Shown in pieces: positions 42,805 to 52,165 of a DNA stretch of 64,000 nt. Where the stretch lies: contig JAJGOT010000017.1 of the NCBI GenBank assembly GCA_022457155.1, positions 1,191,001 to 1,255,000 of the forward strand, in the 5' to 3' direction. The notes below the pieces were generated by a model that ran no database searches, was not told the DNA's origin, and saw only the letters and a program-made list of their open reading frames with translations. Within the stretch, counting starts at the first letter, position 1. Each line of letters begins with the position of its first letter. Made by a program: the position numbers and the translations under genes. Origin of the DNA: Cladopsammia gracilis (Eukaryota; Cnidaria; Anthozoa; Scleractinia; Dendrophylliidae).

Positions 42805-42835
42805 GTAGATGACAATTGCCGGTTCTGGTCACGTG

Positions 42836-43007
42836 AGTAGATTATAATAGAGAAAACTGGCTCAAATCTCTTTCACGCTATTTATGAACGGTTTGCCATT
42901 GTGTTGAAATTATACGAACTTGAGGACGGGGATTAATGAACGTTATTGCAAACGTTCATAAATAGCGTGAAATAGATTTGAGCCAGTTCTCTCTATTATA
43001 ATCTACT
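42836..43007 (+). repeat. Right terminal repeat of the Polinton
   Basis: Identical over 172 bp to 24369-24540 and in the same orientation; a near-palindrome on its own. Followed by the duplicated target GATGAT. Confidence 0.95.
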
Positions 43008-46000
43008 GATGATGGTGATGCCGATGGACAAGAGAGGGCAGAAATTGAGGAAAGGCCCCAACCTACACCCGATTATGTATTTTCAGTGGGAGATAAGTCA
43101 AGCCAGAGCAGTGGAGTAGTATCTTTGGATGTTAGAGGTGTCCATTTGCCAAATATTCTCATCGACTCAGGGGCAACAGCACCCTTTGGGGAAGGAAACC
43201 TGGGAGTGGTTCAATTCTCGGAAAGTCCAGTGCAACACTCGTAAAGAAGCTAGGATTCTATTTGCGTATGAAAACACTAGGCCATTGCCAACACTAGGAA
43301 CATTTACAGCTGATGTCATGTCTACGGACACAAATGTTACCTGCACAGCTGATTTTGTGGTCCTGGATGGAGATGGTAGAACTCTACTTTGTCGAGACAC
43401 TGTGGAGAAATTGAATCTACTGCGCATTGGGCCTGGTCATGTGGTGAACAGTGTTGGGGCGGAAACTACAGGTCAAGACATCAAGGACAAGTACAAAGAG
43501 CTGTTCAATGGTGTCGGTCTCCTAAACGATTATGAGTTGAAGTTGAACATTGATGATTCTGTGAAACCAGTAGCACAGCCTGTCCACAGAATCCCGTTCG
43601 CCGGTTCGGGGTAAGAGAGAAGGTGGAGAGGAAATGGATGAATTGCTGAAAAGTGGGATCATAGAAGAAGTTCCCGAAGGACCAACTGGGTGAATGTCAC
43701 CACTTGTTGTGGTACCAAAGTCTGATGGAGATGTCAGAATTTGTGTTGATATGAGACGTGCTAACCAGGCAATTATCAAGAACGTCAGCCCATTCCAACA
43801 ATTGAAGAAGTTCTTCGAGACCTGAATGGTAGCACGATATTCAGCAGAGTCAACTTGAAATGGGGGTTTCATCAGATACTTCTTGCAGAAGAAAGTAGAC
43901 GTGTCACAACTTTTGTTACTCATCGTGGTCTTTACAGATATACCCGACTCATGTTTGGGGTCACCTCAGCACCTGAGAAGTATCAACAAATCATCCGGGA
44001 CGTATTGTGTGGCTGCGAGGGCAACTTGGGGGTTTCATCAGATACTACTTGCTGAAGAAAGTAGACATGTAACAACTTTTGTTACTCATCGTGGTCTTTA
44101 CAGATATACCCGACTCATGTTTGGGGTCACCTCAGCACCTGAGAAGTATTAACAAATCATCCGGGACGTTTTGTGTGGCTGCGAGGGCGTGGTCAACATT
44201 GCAGATGACCTGATCATTCATGGAGAGGGGATTGAGCAGCACGATGAAAGGTTGTTTGTTGTACTTGATCGGTTGAAGGGGGCTGGTTTAACATTGAATG
44301 AAGACAGTTATGAATTCAGATTACCAAGATTGACATTCTTCGGACATGAGGTAACACAGAAAGGGGTGGAACCCAGTGACGAGAAGGTTGCTGCAATCCA
44401 ACATGCAGATCCTCTGCAGAATGCAAGCGAGGCTAGGTCCTTTCTGGGACTTGTCCAATTTGTGTCCAAGTTTGTTCCAGACCTGTCATCCATTGCAGAA
44501 CCGATCCAGAGATTAACGCACAAGAATGTGGAATTCAAATGGGGCCGAGAGTAGCAGATTGCATTTGAGAAGTTAAAGAAATTGATTACAAACGCAAATG
44601 CCCTGGCCTACTTCAGCATATACAGCAGAACAAAGATTGTAGCAGACGTATCGCCAGTGGGGCTTGGAGCGGTGTTAACCCAGTTGCAGGGCAGTGAATG
44701 AAGAGTAATTGCATATCCTTCACGACGCCTGACAGATGTAGCGAGGCGATATAGTCAAACAGAGAAGGAGGCCCTTGCCCTCATGTGGGCCTGTGAACAT
44801 TTCAACATGTATGTCTTCGGGAGAGAGTTTGAGCTAGAAACAGATCATAAGCCTTTGGAGAACATATACTGACAGAAGTGAAAGCCTTCTGCCCAAGTGG
44901 AACGGTGGGTTTTATGCCTACAGGCCTATGACTTTAAGGTCATCTACAGACCAGGCAGAACTAATATTGCAAATACTTGTCCAGGCTGAATTGTGGGGTT
45001 CACTGCGATGTTGGAGAACACTATGACTGTGCTGTAGTTGAGAACAGTGTCCCTAGTGCTTTGACACCAGCTGAGATAGAGGGCCTCAGCTGAAGAATGC
45101 ATCAGAACAGGAGACTGGAACAAGTGTAATGTCCCTGCTTACTTACATGTGAAGAATGAATTGTGCACTTATGGTCAGCTGCTTCAACGTGGTTCCAGGC
45201 TTGTCATTCCTCATGTTTTGCAGCAGAATGTGTTGGAGTTAGCTCATAAAGGGCATGAGGGTATCGTGAAAACAAAGTGCAGATTATGCAGCAAGGTATA
45301 TGGTGGCCCAAGATAGATGCAGATCCAGGGAAACTATGCGAGAGTTGCCATGGGTGTCAAGCTGTCAGTGATATTCTGCACCAGAACCTATGGCGAGAGC
45401 CCTCCCACCCAGTGGTCCATGGCAGGACTGTGCCGCTGACATATAAGGCCCTTTACCCTCCGGAGAGAATCTACTTGTTGTGGTGGACTACTATAGCAGG
45501 TACTTGAAGTAGTTATCCTGAAGTCAACTACAAGTACAAAGATCATCGCAGGTCTCAAACCAATCTTTGCTCGGTTTGGAGTACCATATATGCTGAAAAC
45601 CAACAAAGGGCCCCAGCTGGTTTCGGAAGAGTTCGAAGCATTCCTCGCAGAGAACGGGATAGAACACCGAACAACACCTCCATTGTGGCTCCAAGCAAAT
45701 GGGGAATAGAACGACAAAACTGCACGTTGATGAAATCGATTTAAATTGCCCAAATTGAAGGGAAAGATTGGCGCCAAGAATTACAGATGTTTCTAATTGC
45801 ATACAGGTCTACCCCTCAGATGACAACTGGGGCAACACCATTCTATTTGATGTTCGGAAGGGAAATGCAGTCCAAGTTACCAGACCTGCGAATGGGAAGC
45901 ACCTGTTACCAGTGAAGAAGTTCGTGACCGGGACTGGTTGAGGAAGCTGTCACAGAAAGATAATGTTGATGCTAAGAGGCATGCAGTTGAGAGTCAAGTA

Positions 46001-46396
46001 GAGATTGGAGACAAAGTCCTGCTGCGAAACACAAAGACGAACAAGCTGTCTCCAAACTACAACCCGAACCTTGTGAAGTCTTAGACAGAAGAGGAGGAGA
46101 AATGACTCAGTAAGAACAGCGCCCTCGTGGACATAAAAAGAAATGTGTCATTTGTGAAAAAGTACCAGGAGAAAACCTCAAACGATGGCGAGATTGCTAT
46201 GGAGGCTGATCGTCAAGAGGAGAGAGAAAGCGATCAATCAAGTGTGGAACATGGAACCTTAAATCCAAGTTGTTCGCCACCACCGGCTCTGCCGATTGCG
46301 AGCACGAGTCCCGTTAAGCAGATGGCTACTCCAAGGTCAACTAGAACTATAAGACTACCTAAACGATTTGAGGATTTTCAACTATCTAAAGGATAA
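43008..46396 (+). pseudogene. Ty3/Gypsy pol remnant: protease, RT, RNase H, integrase
   Basis: Continuation of the gag-pol gene split by the Polinton. Aspartic protease NILIDSGATA near 43155. RT pieces VVVPKSDGDVRICVDMRRAN near 43710, KWGFHQILLAEES near 43865 and MFGVTSAPEKYQQII near 43960, followed by NIADDLIIHGEG (IADD). RNase H remnants near 44640 and 44830, integrase zinc-binding CESCHGCQ near 45345, and a C-terminal tail STRTIRLPKRFEDFQL. Many stops and frameshifts, plus a 166-bp internal duplication. Same broad family as the pol at 8790-11483. Confidence 0.88.
43861..44192 (+). repeat. 166-bp tandem duplication inside RT
   Basis: 43861-44026 is repeated at 44027-44192 with a few substitutions, beginning TGGGGGTTTCATCAGATACT. 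It duplicates the RT palm strand region of the dead Gypsy pol. Confidence 0.9.
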
Positions 46397-46544
46397 CTGA
46401 ACATTGTTACTGGCATGTACTTATGGACTTGCTAACTGTTAGCACAACTGAACTTTGTTTGTCTACGGTCATGTTTTGACCTATGTTCCCGTTACGTTTA
46501 AAACTTTTCATCGTGTCAATATTTCCTTAAAAAAAATGGAGGGA

Positions 46545-46716
46545 TGTAGTGTATGCCGGAAGTGAATGTAACCGGAAGTCGTTTGTGAGGCATCCCGTGA
46601 TGCTTCATTGTAGCTGTTGTTCGAGTGCTTGGGAAGCCATGATGTTCGTTTGATGTTGTTCTTTGAAAATCCTGTAACATCGTTGCGTTGATATAATAAA
46701 TAGACAAGGGATTCAC
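46545..46716 (+). repeat. 3' LTR of the split Gypsy element
   Basis: TGTAGTGTATGCCGGAAG to GGGATTCAC; about 6% different from the 5' LTR at 23181-23350. Confidence 0.85.
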
Positions 46717-46751
46717 GCTATTGGTAACGGACTGAAAACTGTAAAGACCGA

Positions 46752-47052
46752 CAAACAACTCGACCAATATATCGACCGATATATTGATCGACTATCTTCC
46801 GACTATCGACCGATGTTGACAGATTATTGACCGATAGCTCGGTCAAGTATCGACCAACACTTGGTGAATTATCGGCGAAGTGTCGGCGAGGTATTGGTGA
46901 AGTGTCGGTGAGCTAAAAGATATATCGGCCGAGAGATATCTCAACCGGTTTGTCGACCGAGTACCGACCGACTCTCGACCGATATATCGACCGAGTGTCG
47001 ACTGATATATGGACCGACATATCAGTCGAGGCTACCTACAGTAAACATGATC
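46752..47052 (-). repeat. Right TIR with TCGACCGA-type subterminal repeats
   Basis: Mirrors 21496-21765: GGCTACCTACAGTAAACATG at the tip and arrays of ATATCGACCGA, GACCGACTCTCGACC inward. Confidence 0.85.
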
Positions 47053-47080
47053 CGGAAACCCAAGCTGTAACACAGCCTAC

Positions 47081-47325
47081 CTTGAATAACGTCTGCATCA
47101 GACAGCTGTCATTCTTAGCTTCATCCAAGTCCACTCCAAACTCCTCCAGGATATTCAGTGGGTTTTTACAAGGGGCATAACATCTGCAGTCCTGGCACTT
47201 CTTGTTTTCCTTGGCGCATTTGCAGCGCTTTGAAGCACAACCAGCAGTACAAGAACAATAATTAATGTTCAACACGGATACAATAGGTGACCACTGTGCA
47301 AGGTATTCTGGATTTGAGTACAGAC
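47081..47325 (-). CDS. Exon with CXC (tesmin/TSO1-like) cysteine motif
   Basis: Minus-strand exon of about 245 bp bounded by TTTTTTTAG and a GTAGGC donor. It encodes YCSCTAGCASKRCKCAKENK followed by KCQDCRCYAPCKNP, the CxCx4CxxxxCxC spacing of a CXC/CRC half-domain, which binds DNA in TSO1/tesmin proteins and also occurs in transposase-associated cnidarian proteins. The TIR element's 9-bp duplication lies about 20 bp into the following intron. No adjoining exons were found, so it may be part of a dispersed, multicopy gene family. Confidence 0.55.
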
Positions 47326-47450
47326 CTAAAAAAATAATAATAATAATTGCGTTCGAAGATAGGAGAAGGCAGTCCTAATCTTGGGGTTCATGTGGTCACC
47401 TGTCAAGTGATTTCGCAGGCGTGAACAATCAAGATTTTTGGGTGGACGGG

Positions 47451-47552
47451 TAGTCTCCTACGCAGCCGGTATTAGGGCTCGTCACGCAACGCTCCTCTGG
47501 TTGGGGAGGAGAGTTGCGTGACGAGCCCTAATAACAGTTGCGTAGGAGACTA
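47451..47552. mobile_element. 102-bp hairpin MITE, 9-bp target duplication
   Basis: Arms TAGTCTCCTACGCA... and ...TGCGTAGGAGACTA pair over about 45 bp, with shared TTAGGGCTCGTCACGCAAC. GTGGACGGG (47442-47450) and GTGGACAGG (47553-47561) flank it: a 9-bp duplication with one mismatch, MULE-like. Confidence 0.85.
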
Positions 47553-47562
47553 GTGGACAGGC

Positions 47563-48529
47563 GATGTGCAAAATCTGTGCCATTTTGAATAATGAACTAT
47601 GCGCATGCATCTATTTCTTTTTATCAATAGCGCGCGCAACTATTTCAGATGAAAACCTTTCCAAGATTGTCGCAGACTCTCAACGAGTTACCGAACGGAC
47701 TGTTCTTTAAGTGGAAAGGAAAACAACCATCATTGGCAAGTTCAATTCATTTTTTCAAACTTTAATGCAATGTTTCTTAAAAAGTTCATCGTTGCTAATT
47801 GTCTAAGCCTTATCAGTGAAGTGTTTACTACTTCAAGCGTAAATATGGAAACGGCAGATGTCGGCATCTGAGCAACGACAAACCAGCACCTTTGCTGTCG
47901 TCCTGCTGCTTTGAATGCTGAATTGCGTCGACTTTTCTGAACAAAACGGGAACTCAACCGAGTCATTGTACTCTGACCTCATTGTTCTTCTTAATGTGCC
48001 GCAAACGCTTCCGTTTGGCACAGGAAGTCCACAACAATTCTCAAGAATGATTTATTCCCAAAGTCGCTAGATCCTTTGTCACAATGTTCACCGATCCCGA
48101 AAACGCGTTCACTCTCGTCATACACATGGCCTATAAAGTAACCTCATCTTAACTTTGCATATTTAAAAGCCTTACGGAATCTGATATACTTAATTTCCTA
48201 CTTGTCAAACTGAATCACTTGATAAGATCAATGAATGAAAAAACCGATTTCCGACAAACATCAATACTTCTTCTTTCAGCTGTTGTAACAAACATGTCAA
48301 ACGCACTCTTTTAATCTGTGATTAATACTAGTATTAATTATAATCATGGAAAGATTTAGTGAACCTGCATGACCTTTGTAATTCTAGACAGGCAGTCAAG
48401 TTCTAACATTCTTTTTAAAAGCCAAAAAGCCCATCATAACAATTCACTTTGAAGTTTGAAGTATTAATTGCTACTCCCTCCTTGATAAGATGCCAGTCCA
48501 TACCATTGATCTCATTTATACACGTGGGA
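47563..48529. other. Stretch without recognised genes
   Basis: Non-repetitive AT-rich DNA; open frames are short and unconvincing. Confidence 0.5.
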
Positions 48530-48678
48530 CGTAAATACTAAAAGAAGGAATGACCTACAACCACCTACAAGGAATGACCTAAAACCATCTAAAACCACCT
48601 AAAACCATCTACAACCATCTACAACCACCTACAACCATCTTCAGAAATATAAAAAATCCACGCAGAATACTGTTTTTA

Positions 48679-49514
48679 TCATTTCAGTGTCAGGTAGCCT
48701 GCGACGCTCACCGGAAATGTTGCGTTCTCTTTCCACGGGTGTCTCGTTTCATGGAAACAAACTTAATACTTGGCAAGAGTGTCTAGAAAAGGAATTCAGG
48801 CATTTTAGTGACAATTTTGTTGACAACTTTAGCGCGCACCTCCGTGATCGATATAAATACTGTTGTTGTTGTGTTTTGTTTCACCGGTGCCCATCAAAGA
48901 CGTCTCACCCCAGTGCCCCTTTGCTTGAGTAATGTAAGTATGGGGATCTCATGTTACATTGACTGTATAGAGCACGAGGTTACGTCTGGTGGCATCACAC
49001 ATTGAAGAAAACAAAATATAGTGCATTACTTGACAACAAAATCACGCAAAGATTCGTCACCTTCTATTTCGGACTCTCATCTGTCATCACGTTATTCAAA
49101 ACGATGCCAGCTGCGCGTATTACATTTTTGGTGGCCGCTTAATATAGGGATAAAAACAATAGGAAAACCCTCATGCAGGACCGCCAAAAGGTGGCCGCGG
49201 TCGCTTAATTGGGGTTATATTTACAGTATTATACTGACAATAAATTCGGGACTTTGATAACTGGCCACTTAACAGGGGGTGGCCGCTTAATAGGTGGCCG
49301 CTAAGAAATAAATACCGGTATCTCAGCGAATATTGCAGTAAGAATTCCATTCATAGACCCGGCCTTACCTGTGCATGATTATGGAAGTGCGAAAAAGAAC
49401 CAAGTACGATAACCAAACTGGACCGACTTAATCCCTTTTCAAGACGCTCTTTCCATGAAATGGGACACCCGTGGAAAGAGTACCTGAAATCGATCAAACT
49501 GACACTGAAATGAT
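48679..49514. mobile_element. Nested inverted-repeat segment
   Basis: ATCATTTCAGTGTCAGG (48679) and CTGACACTGAAATGAT (ending 49514) are inverted, as are CTCTTTCCACGGGTGTC and GACACCCGTGGAAAGAG. It encloses repeated GGTGGCCGCTTAAT blocks (49130-49300). No gene. Confidence 0.65.
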
Positions 49515-49662
49515 AACGAGCGGATCCGTATGGATAGTTCGCAGTTGTTTCTCAGAAAGTAGTGCTATTTTGTCTTTGCTGTTACTGTTGTTGAGTTGAA
49601 AAATCGGGAGCAAACTGCAGTGGACATCACAGTGGATTTTTGTTTAGTACATGTAATAACCA

Positions 49663-50000
49663 GGGGTGCTTACCATTTGTAGGAAAAAACCGGTTGGGAT
49701 GACCGTTACATAATGGTATGCGATTTTCCAAATTAACTGGCCAACCGACGAGATTGCACTTACCATTTAAATTTTCCATTTCTCCGTCCTGGTACCCAGA
49801 CCGTTAACTCGATTTAGCGATTTGAATTTTTTCTAAATTGAAATGGTAAGGAAAATTCCAGTCGAATCGTCCCAACCGGAATCGCGGGACAACCTCTGAA
49901 GGTTGTCCACTTGTTCCAACCGGAATTCTCGGAAAATCAACCGTACCATTTGCTTTCCAACCGAAAATACCGGTTTTCTTGGCTTAATGGTAAGCACCCC
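49663..50000. mobile_element. 338-bp hAT-like MITE
   Basis: TIRs GGGGTGCTTACCATT and AATGGTAAGCACCCC. ATAACCA (left) and AGAACCA (right) are a possible 7-bp duplication with one mismatch. Inside are CCAACCGGAAT repeats. No gene. Confidence 0.7.
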
Positions 50001-50868
50001 AGAACCAATCTCAAAATCATCTTTTCTGTTCGCAAGACTGCGTGTCGCCATATGTTTATAAAAGAAGACAAAGAATAAGCATTTGGCGACATGAAGTCTG
50101 GCAATTTAATTGGGGGATTGTCAGACCAAAAGGTAGATGAATTTTTCGAAAAACACATCAAAACGAAAATTCTTTGCCTTCAATTGCAGCAAGGTCCACA
50201 AAGAAATTTTCCTTTAGCTCTTTTATCACACGTCGGAATGTCTCATCATATATTGTATCCACAGTCACGTACTACAGTGTTACAGTAATCAGCCAACAAT
50301 TCCCTGCTTTGTTGCCGTAGAAATTTTGACCAAAGCAGTCCTCGAAGAAATAGCGAGGCAATAATCATGTTTGCTTTCCAACAACGCTGAGAAATAATAT
50401 TCTGTCGTGACAGTTTGAAAGTTTTTTACCGAAGAAACAGCGCCAAACTTTGAAAAAACTTCTCAAAAACCTGCCTCGAACGTACACCACTTCACGCTCA
50501 AAAAACGTTTACGCATACAACGGAACTTTACGCATACGGCGGAAGTGACGATGATAGCTTGTTCAAGTAACCTAAAATATTGTGTCCAACAGACAACAAT
50601 ACAAAGACACGTTGGGCTCAAGATATATTATTTCGCTTACATGAACTGCCGACCGTTCTCTCGAGTGCCCTCTAAACTTAACTACGAACTAAAAACAGTA
50701 TTCTGCGTGGATTTTTCATATTTCTGAAGATGGTTGCAGGTAGTTGTAGATGGTTTTAGGTGGTTGTAGATGGTTTTAGGTCATTCCCTGTAGGTGGTTG
50801 TAGGTGGTTGTAGATGGTTGTAGGTGGTTGTAGGTCATTCCTTCTTTTAGTATTTACGACACCTGGGA

Positions 50869-51847
50869 GCTGGGGAGTTAATTGTCTTATCCACACAACG
50901 GTTGTGACACACTAACCACTAGTCAGACCACATTGCCTTCATGGTTAACAAAAATACAATATCAATACAGAACTGCATTTACTTAAAAATGTGCTGCCCC
51001 AAATGAGTGCCACCCCCAAATAAGCTCCACACATTTAAGTATCAATAAGCCCCTCCCTTAAATAAGTGCTGTACCCCTCAATAAGAAAACAGTGCTTCTG
51101 AAGAGCAGCAATTATTCTTAGTGTTAAAGTAAGAAAGCTAAAACTAAGGTTGTCAAAAGTAGCTGGCTGCCGAAGAAATCACCAGCTACTTAAGTTTGTA
51201 ATAGGTAGCTACTTTGCTTACCATTGCCCCATTTTATCGTATAACGAATAACATCACAAACCCTTGTTGAATTTGCACTTATTAAACTCTAAGGAATTTG
51301 GCTAATTTCACCTGAAAAAAGCAGTCAAGTACTGGCCCTCTGGTGCTTTGACTGTACATTCATAGTGTTATTTCGACTCCATATTACAAAGCAGTTTGGC
51401 CATGAGAATATGCGACCGCAATACTTCTGACCCAAGCCAACGACCTGAATGAAAATACCATTATTTACGCACGCCTGGCTCGCTTATCGATCGCGAGCTC
51501 GCTATGGCAAGACAAAAATTCTTCTGTAGCGTGCATATAAGCCAATATGATTCAGGCCTGTCTGGTGATGGAAGGACATTCATTAAGTCCGCCTCTGGCA
51601 CCTCTCAAAGAAACAAGTTGTGTTGTTGTCGTACATTGTGTCCAAAGCTCTATTCAGTGCTTGAGGTAAAAATGGGCCATGGTGGCAAGATAAGCCAGCA
51701 GGGAAGTCTGGAATCACTTCACATCAGAAAAGAGGCAGCGTTGTGAGTTGTGAGCCATTTCCTATCCCATGCCGTGGTCGAAATGCCGGATGTCCGAAGC
51801 GCTTCCACACTTAATATTTTCTTTATTTTGTTTGGGTGCAATATCTC
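50869..51847. other. Stretch without recognised genes
   Basis: Contains an 80-codon plus-strand frame at 51504-51746 (CSVHISQYDSGLSGDGRTF), with a possible GGTAAAAATG donor after CTTGAG near 51665. I cannot assign it to a family. Confidence 0.4.
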
Positions 51848-52033
51848 TGCGCCATTAGGCATTATTAGTTGTGTTACTTTATTGTATTGACTTGTGAGCC
51901 GCGTGCACCTAGGCAAGCGGACTCTGTCTTTACCCAGACTCCTTTGCTCCGTGCACGTTTTACTCGTTGTTATTGTTCCGCCATTTTGTTCGGATCGTGT
52001 TCTGTTGTTTCTACTTTCCTTGTTGACTGGCGT
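51848..52033 (+). repeat. 5' LTR
   Basis: TGCGCCATTAGGCATTATTA to GTTGACTGGCG; two differences from 57132-57317. Confidence 0.85.
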
Positions 52034-52165
52034 GGTGGCAGCGGTTAAAACGAACTCCACACCTCATTAGTGAAGCAGTTTGCCCCGCTACAAACTTGTC
52101 AACAAACATCGAACGGAACCCAACAGTCAGCAATAGCGTCCGCTGGATAAGCACCGACCGACCTA

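Larger units (their letters stand above)
24369..43007. mobile_element. Polinton/Maverick (virus-like) element, 18,639 bp
   Basis: Starts AG and ends CT, with a 6-bp target duplication GATGAT (24363-24368, 43008-43013), as expected for Polintons. Carries PolB, packaging ATPase, major and minor capsid proteins, cysteine protease and a retrovirus-type integrase, plus accessory genes. Left block: PolB on the minus strand. Centre: fibre-like and ATPase genes on minus, virion genes on plus. Right: integrase, iteron-like repeats and a clamp-like gene. Several genes have stops or frameshifts, so this copy is defective. Confidence 0.95.
23181..46716 (+). mobile_element. Ty3/Gypsy LTR retrotransposon, split by the Polinton
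   Basis: Plus-strand element of about 4.9 kb without the insertion. Gag and zinc knuckles lie left of the Polinton (23540-24368); protease, RT, RNase H and integrase lie right of it (43008-46396). The two LTRs differ at roughly ten positions in about 170 bp, and pol has many stops, so it is old. The purine-rich tract AAAAAAATGGAGGGA precedes the 3' LTR. Confidence 0.85.
21496..47052. mobile_element. TIR element with subterminal repeats, 9-bp target duplication
   Basis: Ends GATCATGTTTACTGTAGGTA and its complement are inverted, followed by about 270 bp of subterminal units such as TATCGGTCGACAGTCGG. GGAAACCCA flanks both sides (21487-21495 and 47054-47062, one extra base at 47053). Long TIRs, subterminal repeats and a 9-bp duplication fit MULE/foldback elements. 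The original element was short (about 2 kb); the rest is the nested Gypsy and Polinton. No transposase seen. Confidence 0.75.
48530..50858. mobile_element. TIR element with ACAACCATCT arrays, 10-bp target duplication
   Basis: TIRs of about 150-165 bp: CGTAAATACTAAAAGAAGG at the left, inverted at the right end (50690-50858). Each TIR carries a decamer array (ACAACCATCT / ACCATCTAAA) and ends GCAGAATACTGTTTTTA inward. ACACGTGGGA (48520-48529) and ACACCTGGGA (50859-50868) are a 10-bp duplication with one mismatch, suggesting a MULE/foldback element. No transposase; two MITE-like segments are nested inside. Confidence 0.85.

Noticed and set aside
24369..43007. An alternative genetic code (stop read as Gln or Trp) to explain in-frame TAA, TAG and TGA codons in Polinton genes
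   Set aside because: All three stop codons occur and frameshifts are also present, so ordinary decay is simpler.
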